Origin: Tanytarsus gracilentus
Taxonomy: Eukaryota > Arthropoda > Insecta > Diptera > Chironomidae
Assembly: GCA_038502055.1 (NCBI GenBank)
Contig: JAXRKN010000040.1
Coordinates: 868,001 to 932,000, forward strand
Length of the DNA: 64,000 nucleotides
Reading direction: 5' to 3'
The position numbers and the translations under genes are program-made. The notes below the pieces were generated by a model that ran no database searches, was not told the origin of the DNA, and saw nothing but the letters and a program-made list of their open reading frames with translations. Numbering within the stretch: position 1 is the stretch's first letter; each line of letters starts with the position of its first letter. Below are positions 1 through 11,745 of this stretch, one piece after another.

Positions 1-690
1 GGACTTCTTTCCGGATTGCCATACCTGTGCATGTAAGTTAAATTTTAATTTCTTTTTGAATTGATTTATCAAAATATTTTGCAGGGCAATCATGCTTCAA
101 TTTGCCGGATATCTCTCGGATTGGGTCCGAATTAAGGGATATTTGACGACAGGTCAAACGAGAAGATATTTCAACTCTCTCGCGTTCATTTCGCAAATGT
201 TGTGCATGTTATTTGCCGCAATATTTTTGGGAAAAGTATCATCAATGGTTTTCATTACGATCGGAATTGCGCTGGCATCATTCGCTTATTCGAGTTTTTC
301 CGTGAACTACATAGACATTGCACCTCAATTTGCTGGCATTTTGATGGGAATTTGCAACAGTTTCGGCGTTATTGCGGGAATAATTTCGCCAATTTTAACT
401 GGATACATTGTCACTGATAGAGTAAAGTTTTTTTGAATTTATAAATTTATTTAAAGTGAATAATTTTCATATAATTTTAGGATCCCGAACAATGGAAGTA
501 CATCTTCTACATAGCTGCCGGACTTTATTTATTCGGCTGCATCATTTATTTTATTTGGGCACAAGGTGAAGTTCAGCCGTGGGCAGTCATGGACGATAAT
601 GATAACTCAGAAAATACAATGGAGACTGTCAAAGATGATGGCTTATCTAATCCAGCTTTTAAGAATGAAGAAGAAGAAAGCTCGAAATAA
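1..690 (+). CDS. SLC17-family anion/phosphate cotransporter (sialin-like), C-terminal part
   Basis: This is the 3' end of a multi-pass major facilitator transporter of the SLC17 type (sialin, vesicular glutamate and Na/phosphate cotransporters), which moves organic or inorganic anions across plasma or vesicle membranes. Three exons are visible: 1-32 (continuing from outside the window), 85-421 and 481-690, each bounded by GT/AG, with stop TAA at 688-690. They give 192 residues, against roughly 480-500 for a full family member. Family signs are GLPYL before the first intron, FAGYLSDW just after it, the helix around FGVIAGIISPILTGYIV, and the last helix followed by the GE-QPW end typical of SLC17. 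The tail after that is acidic and hydrophilic and probably cytoplasmic. The substrate cannot be read from this fragment. Confidence 0.87.
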
Positions 691-1192
691 GCTCGACACC
701 CGAAAGTATATGCAACCAGCGTCACGTATGAATTTTGTAAGATTTTAAGTCTGTTAAATGTTTTAACAATTTTACGAGTTTCAAATGAATCAATTTTGAT
801 TTTAAGAGACGATGAATTTTTTAGCCATTTTAATTGAAGTAAAACTTTTTTTGACACAAATCTCAACTAATTTCTATATTTTTTGATCTCGCATCTGTTG
901 ATTTTCAGTACCACCGAGAAACTTTCCTTCATCATGTTCACCTGATGTCAAATTATTTGCGAAGAAAAAAAAAATTATCGTTCATAATGAAAGATGAAAG
1001 TTGGCAGAAATGTCGCGGAATGCAGAAAAAAATTAATTCAAACTTTTTCATGCACGCTAAATTACTTGCATATAAATACTTCCACGCTGTCAAGGTGGTA
1101 AATCAATTTGCCATCGTAAAAACCGCGCATAAATTTGAAGTGACGAGAATTGAAGATGAAACTTTGTGCAATTAAGAAAATATTTAAATAAA
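691..1192 (+). other. 3' UTR of the SLC17-family gene
   Basis: This AT-rich tract follows the stop codon. The first good AATAAA is at 1187-1192, so a 3' UTR of about 0.5 kb is inferred. A 76-codon open frame inside it (945-1175) has no recognisable features and is taken as chance. Confidence 0.4.
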
Positions 1193-3660
1193 TTTTGTTG
1201 AATTATTTTTTACTCACGAATTTTCCCTCAACAATCGCAAAAATATCTCATGATGATATATTTTATGGTTCATATTAATTTGATAACATCGCATTTTAAA
1301 AATCTATATTTAACAGCTAGTAAAAATAACTTCGTTATATGCCTTGACCTATGGAAATGGAAAATTGTCAACATATTTATTTACTCACGTATAAGAGGCG
1401 ATATCAAAATGAAAATGCGCAGTATGAAAAATGAAGATATTTTATTTATAATGAATGGAAGATCATAAATCCTTCGTGAGATGTTCGCAACAATGTACAC
1501 GAGTAACAATTTGTTTTCGAAATCGACCATAAAGAATCTTTGTGTCTATTCAAGTTAATTCCTTCAGCTTTGAGGTGAAATTTACCATAAAATTTCTAGC
1601 GAGGATGATTAATTTTCAGAGAGTTGGATTAAGATGGATTTAAAAAGAAAATAAATGCAGAATTTATAATTTCTTAATGTGATCATCCCTTGTACTGAAC
1701 CGCCTCTTTCCTCGTTAAGAATGCAAATTTTCACACACTCGGTACAATTGCAATGAAAATATTTTCGCAACCTCAATTTTCATATAAAGATGCACGAGTT
1801 TGAGAGATTGAGAAAATAAACAAAAAATTTCCCTCCTTCAAAGAATTTTAATGGATTTCCGCTAAATTAAGTTCATTTCACTAAAATCCTGGTGATGACT
1901 TGGAGCGAATTATGAATGATTGTGACTAAAAGAGTTGTAAATGAGCTGTCAGTAATTTCTGCAGGATGTGGTGATGTTAGGTATGCTCGTAAAGTTGATG
2001 ATTTATGAGCTTTTTTATTGCTTTAACTAGATCATCATTTGATCTCGTGCGATTCGGCGCCCGAGAAAGACAACAGGTATTTATTTTTCTTTTCCGAATG
2101 ATCGAGAAGAAACTTAGGAATTTAGTTCACATCATAGAAAGAATGTGTGATAGACATATGAGGTGAAAAAGTTGGGAATATCGCCCTTAAGCGCGTGTAT
2201 CGAATTCGAATGTCATTCACTTTTTCCGACAGTGAAATTATTATGAAAAATCTTTCAACATCAGTTGAGAATGTAAAATTTCGTTGCAATGAATTTTCAT
2301 CAACAAGACTTTAAACTTTTTATACATTTCTCTTTTTTAAAAGCTGTTGATGTTTTTCGAAATGCGCAGTTTTTTTATTAAACAATTTTCTTCTTTGTCT
2401 GAGGTGCTACTTTTTGATGCATCACCATTTAAGGATTAAATAAATTTATTTATTTCTGCATCATAAAAGTTTATTTGTTAAAATTAGTAAAAACAACTCT
2501 CATCTCATTACTCATGTTCGAGTGACATTCGCAAATAACAAATTTTATTTTTAAGTCATCACGCATCCTTTTTGACATTGAGACTGACATTTAATTATCA
2601 AAAGTTCATTAGCAAGGCGAAAATAAACATCTGTGGATGTGAAAATAAGAAGTGATTTTTTTATAAAAATAAAGCACATGACAATTGCTGTGAAAGGTGT
2701 ATGCCGGATACCGAAGTGAAAGATTTTGAGGGAGGAAAATTTTACTTGGTGCCAAAAAAGTAACATGCAGAATTTTTATGTGAATTTTTTGTCAAAGCAA
2801 AGCAAATTGCATTAAATTTCTCGGGTGAGATTTAAGATGAAGCCATTAATGTTTTTTTAAAGGAAAGTTAAAAAGCTTTGCTTTATTTTTCTTGAACGAG
2901 GGATCTCTTAAATTAAAGGACGATTGAGTAACAGACAGCACTTGTAATATATTTTGGCAGACAAATCAAATTGAATATTTTATTGCCAAATAAGTTTTTA
3001 AACAACACGATCAAGACGTTAAATTTTAAAAAGCCATCAAGCTATGTAAACACCATTTAATGATATCAAATGTGTGAACATTTAGTGAAATGGCCTAAAG
3101 AATAAGAAGAAAATTCAATTTTAAACAGTTTTCTTCTCGGCTTTTCATAAGACGGCAATGATTCATCGTCGTGCGAAAAAAACAAGTTTTTGGATAAATT
3201 TAAAAAATAGCAACGCTCCTTCACACATTATGTCTAAAAATATTTACAAATTGTTTTTAACGTCAACAAAGAATTTTTCACATTTTTGCGAGAACACAAA
3301 CACTATCAACTTTTGCTGAATCACCTTGCGATCTTCTATTTGGTTCGAGTGTGTGTGCGTTGAAGATTTTCTTTCATAGCGTGGAAAATATGAGAAATTC
3401 TCTTTACAGACACTGAGAAAAATTATTTGTCGATGTAAAAAGGAATAAAGCTTCAAAAACATTTTTTCTTTTCGTGTAAATTTTTCCTTTCATATTTTTT
3501 TCTTTCTCGTGAAAATGTTCGGCACAGTTTTCTTCTCAAATGAATCGTGGCTTATTTTCAAACAAGCATCGTGTAGACATCGCAAGAAGAGAAAAGTTCG
3601 TTGAAATAATTTTCGCTCACTAAACGAACTCACAGCTCACAGTTGATAAAACACACTCGT
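1193..3660. other. intergenic spacer
   Basis: About 2.5 kb of AT-rich sequence between two + strand genes. I see no coding exon, RNA gene or repeat. The last few hundred bases must hold the promoter of the phosphatase gene. Confidence 0.5.
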
Positions 3661-3671
3661 TCATACAAGAC

Positions 3672-3746
3672 GTATAAAAAGTGCTACTTTTTTTTATAAA
3701 AAGAGAAAGAATTTTTGGCTTTATTGATTTTCACGCTGAGTCAGTT
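3672..3746 (+). promoter_or_regulatory. candidate core promoter of the DUSP14-like gene
   Basis: A TATAAAAA run begins at 3672, and an arthropod initiator-like TCAGTT lies at 3740-3745, about 115 bases before the start codon. The two are too far apart to act as a classic TATA/initiator pair, so only one of them, or neither, marks the true start site. Confidence 0.25.
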
Positions 3747-3854
3747 TGTGAGGAATTCGGAAGAGTAAAAAGAGGAAAAAATTTCTCACGGCGGCGTTTA
3801 AAATTTCAAGTGTTAAAAGAAAAATATTTTAAGGACAATTTGAAAGTTTCAAAA

Positions 3855-6800
3855 ATGATGAAAACTTTGACTCTTTCGCCATCGTCAGATGACAATCGTC
3901 GAATATTGCCATCGCAGAGCCTAAAGTCAACAAAAATACAGCAAATACTCGGTTTAAATGATGAAAACGACAACAGTAATGCAAATACCACAGACACATC
4001 AAGGTGAGTTGATAACACCAATGGAGTAATTAGTTAAAATAACACGAGTCTATGATATCATTTGTTTGTGGTTGGCATTTATGAATGAATGAATGTTGCG
4101 ACAAAATAGATAAAAATACTGGTTTATTTTAAACCAGATCGAGGATGAAAAGTAGAAAATTCAGGTGACATAAAAACGTTGCATTTTACGCTCGTGATCA
4201 ATTGAGATCAAAAGATGTCTCAAGGATAGACTTAACTTGATTTGTCGTGCGTCAGTTGCAGTTAATTTATAAATAAAGTTAAAAATGTAACAGAAAAATT
4301 AATTATTTTACTCAAATTTCTCATTTTATATTGTATTTTTGATCATAACATCGTGTAACAATTTTTCCACAGAAGTTTACGATTTAATTATTTTTCCGTT
4401 AATGAATGAATTTACGATGAGCAAAAATTATTGTACGAGGAGTTCATAAAAAAATTTATTGCCAAAAGGCTCATGAGAGTTTTTCACGAAACAAAAAATC
4501 AACAAAAATTAAATATTGCAGCACGCTATTCATTAAATTCCACCCAGCAGCGGCGTCTGAAAATTCCACTTAACGATCGGCGCCCTTTCGATGTCATGTT
4601 TTACATGAGTTTTTCTTTCCTCACACATTATTTCTTCATTGGAATTTGAAAAAGGAAAAAGTCGAAATCTCTCAAGGAGAAAAAAAGAAGAAAACAAAAA
4701 TTCCTTTCTGTCATATTGTTTTCACATCTCATAAGAGAAAACGACTTTGTCGTCTTCAGATGTACTTAATGTACTCAGTTTAAAGAAAAGCGTGAAGCGA
4801 GCGAGGAATTTGCATTACAATTATTTTTATTTTTCCTCTCCCGCTCACTTTTTATTAGCGCTTCTTCTTCCATCGGGATTCATCATCGTCGCATAGTTGA
4901 ATCATTGCCAAGATATTTTAATAATTATTAAAATTATTACTCTTTGACTCTTTTATGATCACGAATGGCTTTCGTCGAGTGTGGAATTTCATGTCGCATC
5001 AACTCAACTTTTTTTTCGCGTCAAGTTCTTCTGACATGTTTATTTTTTTCATGGCGACGAACAAAAAAAATTTCATCAATGAAACTTGAGATTTTTTTTA
5101 TTTCGCGTGAATGAAAATAATTTTTGGACAGTTTTTCCCATTAATTATGTGATTTATCAAGTCATTTATTTTTTTAAGAGAGGATTTATTGCTTACACTT
5201 GAAAAGGGGTCGCAAATTTTTCTTCTGATCACACTTTGTTAAGCTTCAAATAATTCACATGACCCATAAAATCTTTAATCGACTACAAAGTCGAAGACCA
5301 CCGTAGAGCTTAATTTTCCTTTAAAGTGATTCAGCTACTAATTAAATCTCCACCGCACTTCCTCCTTAAATATCCATAGCATTCGTGAAGATGCGGTTTT
5401 AATTCTCTCTCATAATTCATTTAATGTGTAGAATTAGGTCGGCAACAAGTTTGTAGTAAAACCGCTTCAGAGCGAAATATTTAAGTCATTAGTGTCTTTT
5501 CTACGTGTATTAATGATCACTTGCATACCTTTCTCTTTTTATTTTGAAAAAAAAAATCATTTTTCTTTCACTAAAATTTAACAAGAAGAGAAAAATAAAC
5601 AAGTTCAAGGACTTTAGCTAAAAAAATCAATCTCACATGGTTTGTAAATGTTTGGCATCGATAAAGATTGCTTAAATTTCAATAAGAAGGAAATTGAGAA
5701 GGTGGAAATTTATGGCACAAAAAATTGTTTTTCGAACTTGAATCTGGATTTAATTACAAAAGATCGCTTAAAAAAGTTTTTCAACAAAGCCTTTGTTTAA
5801 ATTTTTGCAATGAGTGGATAATAAAATTGAAAAATAGCGATTCGAGTTAATGAAAATTCGTGGTCGGATCAAGAGCAATCAGAAGATAAATGTGCGAATT
5901 AAATTTTACGATCGATTTCACATTCCGATCTTCCTTCGTGTTTTTGATTGGAAAAATATTGTTTACAGTTAAAAATTTCCCACGTGTAAATCATCCTTCA
6001 TCAGACATATGACATGAAACAAACCTCTTTTTTAAGCGAGAAAAGTTATTTTCCATTTCTCAGTTTGAACAATTTTCTTTGAGTGAAATCTATACATGAG
6101 ACACTTAAAAATTACATTAAAAAATATTTTAAAATGATAAAAAAATTCACGATTTTACTTACAACAAGAAGTTAATGGAAATTCTCGAGTCTGATGTTAA
6201 ATTTTTTTCTTTCATGTGGAAACAAAAAATTTAATATATAATTTGCTTAATTGCTGTCATAATTTTTTTTAAAGAACTTGGCAAATAAAATTATCAAACA
6301 TCGCAATTTACAACGTGCGTGAATATCAATATCACTAGCACACCCCACTCACGATTTTTTCTCCAACTAAAAAAGCGCGCGAGAAAATTTTCCTCAATTT
6401 TCACTAAACATTCCTTAAACGTGACGTCAATCGTGTGTGTAATGTAATTGTAATCAAAACATACGGTCATTGCTTTATATGGCTTTCTCAACGAATAAAA
6501 TCAAAGACATAGGAATTCAGTTTCCGACAGGTTGTTATGTGGGACAAACGCGATGAAAAACATGTAAATTTGTTTTTTCTAATGAGATTTATTTGTTTTC
6601 GACAGAAAAGAAGATGGCCGAGAGAGTAAATAAAAATTTTCATTCATGATTTCGAGATTAACATCTTTTTATCATCCTCGCCAAAAATTGAGAGAAAAAT
6701 TCATTGTTTTTGGGTTTGCGAAAAGAAAATTTTGAAATTGACTTGAGGCTATTTTTAGACCTATAAATATTTTGTCTCAAATCGTGAGTGAGCATGGATG

Positions 6801-7525
6801 AATCATTTTGGGGTTAATGTCTGCCACTTTTAAGCAGTCAAAAACAAGTCAGAAAATTTTAAATTTTCAAATTTTGTCAATTCTAACTTTCAAATTTTCA
6901 AATCATATGACTTACCTTTATTTTTTTCTTTTCTCTTTTTAGCAAACAAGTCCCATTTTATTTCGGAATTTCTGAAGTTCTACCTACACTTTATCTGTGC
7001 GGTGCATGTGCTGTTGTTCGACCGGAAACACTCGAAAAATTAGAAGTTAAATTTGTCGTAAATGCCACAGTAGAATTACCCGATACACCACTTCCTGATA
7101 ACAATCGACCTGAGTACATGCGAGTTGCATTAAAAGACACACGTGAATCTAATCTTATTGAATATTTCGATTCTGTTGCTGATGCGATTGAAGAAACAAA
7201 ACGAAAGGGCGGAAAAAGTCTTGTTCATTGTGTCGCCGGCGTATCTCGATCAGTATCATTGGTTCTAGCTTATCTCATAAAGTATTCAGAAATGTCGTTG
7301 AAGGAAGCATTCCACCATGTGCGTACTGTGCGGCCACAAGTGAGACCAAATCTTGGATTTTTCAAGCAACTTATTGAGTACGAGGAAAGACTAAATGGCC
7401 AATCAACAGTTTCAATGATTCACTGCAACTCACTGGGTGAGGATATTCCCGATGTCTACGAGCCGGAATACAAAGCGATGGAATTACTGTACCAAAAGTA
7501 TAGAAGAAATTTTGCAAAGCGATAA
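3855..7525 (+). CDS. DUSP14: DUSP14-like dual-specificity protein phosphatase
   Basis: A cysteine-dependent phosphatase that removes phosphate from Ser/Thr and Tyr, with MAP kinases as the usual substrates of the DUSP14/18/21/28 group. Exons are 3855-4003 and 6943-7525, joined by a 2.9-kb intron (donor AG|GTGAGT, acceptor CTTTTTAG), giving 243 residues. The catalytic loop HCVAGVSRS is at residues 145-153, with nucleophile Cys146 and phosphate-binding Arg152. Asp115 in LKDTRES is the likely general acid. The domain starts near residue 52 (VPFYFGISEVLPTLYLCG), and the tail motif STVSMIHC then PDVYEPE matches the DUSP14 ending. The Ser/Asn-rich N-terminus (1-50, exon 1) is longer than in the human protein. 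The start is the first of two adjacent ATGs and the first ATG in this open frame. No MAP kinase-binding (CH2) domain is present, as expected for an atypical DUSP. Confidence 0.93.
4004..6942 (+). other. intron of the DUSP14-like gene
   Basis: A long first intron with a strong GTGAGT donor and a pyrimidine-rich acceptor. I see no nested gene. A slightly GC-richer patch near 4540-4600 has no readable function. Confidence 0.75.
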
Positions 7526-7695
7526 AAATAAGTTTTATGTTGAGAAAAAATTAAAGAACTTGCTATGCATAGTTATGATAAAAAAATAACATGATTACAC
7601 TGACCAGTGTTATTAAAATCTTGTGAATAATCTTAATTTTAATTACTGAGATATGAAAATTAATTTCTAATAATAAAGATTAAAAGTCATTTTAA
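7526..7695 (+). terminator. 3' UTR and poly(A) signal of the DUSP14-like gene
   Basis: AATAAA at 7672-7677 lies about 150 bases after the stop codon and is followed by T- and AT-rich sequence, consistent with a short 3' UTR. Confidence 0.55.
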
Positions 7696-10600
7696 CTAAG
7701 AATGAAATGATTAATGTTTTCTTAAATAAATTGTTAAAAAGTTTTCAAGTCGCTTAGAAAATTTTGAGTGTACTGAAATTTTAATCCCAAAAAATGTTTT
7801 ATCTAGTAACGTATTTTTAAAATTCAAAAACTATTCTGAACTTGACTTTTGAGCTTTTTTTTTTGAATTTCAACGACTGAAAAATTTCAATGATCATGAA
7901 CATGCTAAGAAATTTAACTACTCTTGATAGAGAAAAATCGATCGATCAGCAATTTTTTTTAATTTTTAAAGAAATTTAAGATTTAAATCAAAACATAAAG
8001 AATTAAAAAAATCATCAAATGAATTGAAAGAACATAAAAATATAAAAGTTCGATTTTTTGCATTAATTAATAACCTTGATTTAAAAGTGAAAAAAGAATT
8101 TCCATAACTGAGGTTTATTGAAAGATATAATTTAGAAAATAGAATTTGCTTCATAGCATGAAAAAAAGAGAAGAACTCAATTATTGTCTTACAAAGAATG
8201 ATTTGTAAACTATAAAACTAACACGTGGTGATAGCACAAATATAAAAGCATATATTTTTTAAAAACAAATTCAATAAAATATTTTAGTTTTCCTTATTAT
8301 TGCATTTGTAACTAGAAAAATAAATAATTTTCTTACTGATATTATTGAAGCTCAATCTTCTATGATGAATTAATCATATGATGCATTTAAAACAACCTTG
8401 TATGGGTCAAGAACAAAAAAATCTTATCAATTACGTTTACTATCACTCTTTTTACTTGCACACATTTCCGTATATATTTCACGATCATGACTTACTGTGT
8501 TTGCCGAAATAATTTGGTCAATTTTTAAATCACGCCGGATCATTGAACTTTGAATCGACAAAGAATTTTTCATCGAGCAAAGTGAAAGGAGAAAAAAATC
8601 TTCTGAGGTTCTCCAACATCCACTCTTTCATTATCATTGCCATTGGGTAAATTCTCAGAACGGTAAAATAAAAAATTTTCCTCCGCAATTGCTTATGAGA
8701 AAATTCGAATATATTTCTCATCATTCCGGCTTCTTGTCGATATTTACCTGAAAACCCATTGATTCATCCACGATCTTCATTTACCGACCATTGTATGACC
8801 GTCATCATTAGAATTCCTGAATGCATCATCGCGTTTCTTATGAAAAATTATAAAACGGTCATTTGATCACGACAAGAACCAAAAGAGAGAGAGAGAGAAA
8901 GGCGAATATATGGGTCAAATGTGTGCGTGTTATTTTTACCCAGCACAGTCCGTTATGTAATAACTATTCTACTCAGATCGTTTCCTTATTTTTCTATATA
9001 CGCCCCATCATTCGAACGATAATACATCGATGATCGTCGCACCGAGGAGATACGTTTTAAGTGAGCTGTATCAATTCTGGACGGTGCACTTACTCTTGCT
9101 GTGCCATTGAACTTCTCTCTCGACATTAAAGTGCTTGACATAGAAAAGGTGGAAAATAAATATTTTCGCACTTTTTCAAGCTGAGGCGACAAGCTGAGTG
9201 AGATTCAATGGAAGAAAGAACCCGCAGAAAAAATGACAATGGGAAATGAAATGATATAACAAACAATGAATGTTCAGTTAGAATCTCGTTTTGCTTTTTC
9301 GCAGTCATGTGCTCACAGTCAATTACATAAAAAAATTATTCAAATGTGATGACAGCATACTTACAATTTTTTTATTGGATGGTATTTTATTAAAATTAAA
9401 AATTAAGAATAAAATTCTTAAGCTGCTTTTATTAAAATATTCAATTTCTATTGAAATAATAAAAAAACTATAACCAATAATTTTCTTCTAATGCACAGCA
9501 GCTCGTGTTCTATTGAAAAAGTGCATGCTGAAATATATGATCGACTATAAAAAGGGATAGAAACGGTAAAAAATTGCAATTGATACTTTGCGGTTGGATT
9601 GTGATGCAATTTCTGAGAAGTTCATAATATAATAACAAATTTATGCACCTTTGTACATCTTAATAATATTTCCGAGATAAAAATTTCTGATGCAACTGCA
9701 AATAAATATTTTTATTAAAACATATGCGATGAAAAAAAGTATCAGGTGGGCACGTTGAGAAAGGGAATCGATGCAGTTGCATAATATCGCATTCATCCTT
9801 CCTTCATTCTCGATGATTTATTTGTCAGAACATTTTGCAGATTGTTTCATTTTTTTTATTTCGTTGCCTGTCAGACACCGTTACAATTTTTTGTGCAGTT
9901 CTTGTCGGCGCGATTGCATCGAGGAAAAGGTTTACCTTTACTTTAAAGATCATTCTCGAGTTTATTTTTGATTTTTTCTCTCTTTTGCTGTGCTTATACT
10001 GTTGATTCTTCGCTCACGGACAATGCACAATTTGACACACTAGAACAAAATTGAATGGCGCAAAATGTAGCGGTAAAAATGTTTAGAAAATTTATCTCTC
10101 ATCATTTCGCAGAATGTTGTGTGTTCTATGGGTTGCTTTTAATTACAGTCATTATGATGGTGTTGTTGTTCATGAACCTACCATACATGCATTGTTTTTA
10201 TTAGGTATGTGCATATAATTTTCGTTATTCCATGTGTCCACTTCTCTGCATTATGTGTCGTACTCGAACACTGCTGCGAAAGTTCATTGACCCATTAATT
10301 AATGCGGAAATTCTAGACTGCAATGAGCTTTTTTAATTGCAACTGAAATCCCTGAAATCTTTTATTCCTTTATTGCGAGCAATGAAATTATCATTGAATG
10401 TCTTTGACTTTTATCTGTTTTATTTAAGGATTATTATGGAAATTTCGTGCGATGAGATTCCATTTCATTACCATATAATCACTGACCATTGTCGGTAGAA
10501 TCTTAATAATTTCTTTGATAAATTCTTTCTTTTTATCGTATAATGACGGAGATAATAATCGTTATGCAGTTTACTTTAACATCGTGGCTCTTACTGCAAG

Positions 10601-10980
10601 CAGAGATGAGGGGGTTGTTGAACACTTAATAAGAACCTTTAAAATGCAATAAAACGAAACTAAAATAGTCGATATGGAAAATTATTGAAATCGATTCAAG
10701 TGAGAGAAAATCGTCTGCATAGTTCAAGTTCGGTTATTGACATGAATTTTACTTGGAACACGAGTTGCGGCGAGAAGCTTTCCATTGAAACTTTTCTCTT
10801 CATTTAGTCAATGAAACAAGAGAGCTTTTTGCACACACGTTTCAATTATTCATTGCCAGAATGAGAAAAAATTATTACACCGGAAATTGAAACTATGTGC
10901 CAATGACTCTGAAAAAATTAAAAAATTAATTTAATGAACATCACAAATCTGAAAAGAAACCTTTCTCGTTTAAACGGTTT
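7696..10980. other. intergenic spacer between the phosphatase and the secreted-protein gene
   Basis: About 3.3 kb with no coding exon that I can support. It holds a GA microsatellite (about 8884-8899) and a perfect match to the ecdysone-response inverted repeat at 10281-10293. Confidence 0.5.
10281..10293. promoter_or_regulatory. candidate ecdysone-response element (IR-1)
   Basis: AGTTCATTGACCC matches every position of the insect ecdysone receptor/USP consensus RGKTCANTGAMCY. It lies about 740 bases beyond the 3' end of the small secreted-protein gene. Binding is inferred from the motif only. Confidence 0.35.
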
Positions 10981-10993
10981 TTTATTTGAATTA

Positions 10994-11005
10994 TTTATTT
11001 TTATT
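10994..11005 (-). terminator. poly(A) signals of the small secreted-protein gene
   Basis: Two overlapping TTTATT hexamers on + (10994-10999 and 11000-11005) read AATAAA on -, beginning 26 bases after the stop codon. This supports a very short 3' UTR and a genuine gene. Confidence 0.55.
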
Positions 11006-11030
11006 ATATAATTAGAATGAAAATAATTAA

Positions 11031-11468
11031 TTAATCATCTACAGCAAGGCTACGCTTTAAAAATTGAATAAGTGCTTGTGTCCTCCCGTGCAAGTCGCCA
11101 GACTTTTTAAGTCCATTTGATTTCTTCTTCCAATCATCAAAAAGGGCTGCAAGGTCAGAAAAATCATTTTGACTACTACCCGAGATTGTTGGACCTGTCG
11201 ATGTGAATAATGATGATGATTGCAAGCTTAAAAGTGAAGCAATGTCCATTGCTTGAGAGGGTGATTGATTTTCATCTTGTTCCTCATCTGGTAGTGCTAT
11301 ATTTAGTCCATTAACTCGAATGCGAAAATTTTGCGTTCCATTTTGCTTTTGATCGATCACAATGTCGTAATTTGTGTCCTCAAGCTCTTCTAAATTCAAG
11401 CCGATAGGACCAGAGATAACTAAATTTACCGAAACTAAGCAAAATATTAAAATCGACTGTCTTTGCAT
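11031..11468 (-). CDS. small secreted protein of unknown function, 145 aa
   Basis: A single-exon open frame of 145 codons starting ATG, with stop TAA at 11031-11033 on the reverse strand. Residues 1-20 form a clear signal peptide (hydrophobic ILIFCLVSVNLVIS followed by Gly-Pro). The mature part has no cysteine; the only one (Cys10) is in the signal. The N-terminal segment YDIVIDQKQNGTQNFRIRV has one N-glycosylation site (Asn43-Gly-Thr), then an acidic stretch (61-68) and a Ser-rich middle (80-100). The C-terminus is helical-looking, with basic pairs at 114-116, 121-122 and 138-139. I do not recognise the family. The basic pairs would allow propeptide processing, but no amidation signal is obvious. 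A poly(A) signal follows closely, and an inverted-repeat element sits 105 bases upstream of the ATG. An upstream non-coding exon cannot be excluded. Confidence 0.72.
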   Translation of the reverse strand: MQRQSILIFCLVSVNLVISGPIGLNLEELEDTNYDIVIDQKQNGTQNFRIRVNGLNIALPDEEQDENQSPSQAMDIASLLSLQSSSLFTSTGPTISGSSQNDFSDLAALFDDWKKKSNGLKKSGDLHGRTQALIQFLKRSLAVDD

Positions 11469-11572
11469 GCTGACGATCGTCTTTTCTTGAAATGTAAAAG
11501 TATACTGCTTGCTTTTTTTACAGATGAGACCAAGATATTAACTAACGGTTCCTGCCATTTCAATACATGCAG

Positions 11573-11745
11573 GCGCAACCCACCATAGTTGAGTATATGT
11601 TATGCGTTATCCTCGACATAGCAGTAATTTATTAGCGAAAACCCGAAGTCTCTAGGTAGTCTGGGAGAGACTGTGTGACTGGAATGGATGGACGGAATAT
11701 CGAGCATATAAGCGTTCCCCACTTTGGTGGGTTGCGCTAAAAATG
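11573..11745. mobile_element. short inverted-repeat element (MITE-like), copy A
   Basis: The ends 11573-11589 and 11721-11737 are inverted repeats of 17 bases with one mismatch, built on GCGCAACCCACC and GGTGGGTTGCGC. The interior has no coding capacity. The right half (GTCTCTAG, then GGACGGA, CATATAAG, CACTTTGG and CTAAAAAT) recurs in diverged form at 41080-41216, so this is a dispersed family. A clean target-site duplication is not evident, so the exact boundary and the class (non-autonomous DNA transposon most likely) are uncertain. Confidence 0.65.

Noticed and set aside
945..1175. 76-codon frame after the SLC17-family gene
   Set aside because: It lies in the inferred 3' UTR and is Lys/Phe-rich without recognisable features.
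3681..3854. Upstream extension of the DUSP14-like frame
   Set aside because: The frame is open to 3681 but has no ATG before 3855. The sequence is Lys/Phe-rich and leader-like, so the pair of ATGs at 3855 and 3858 is the start.
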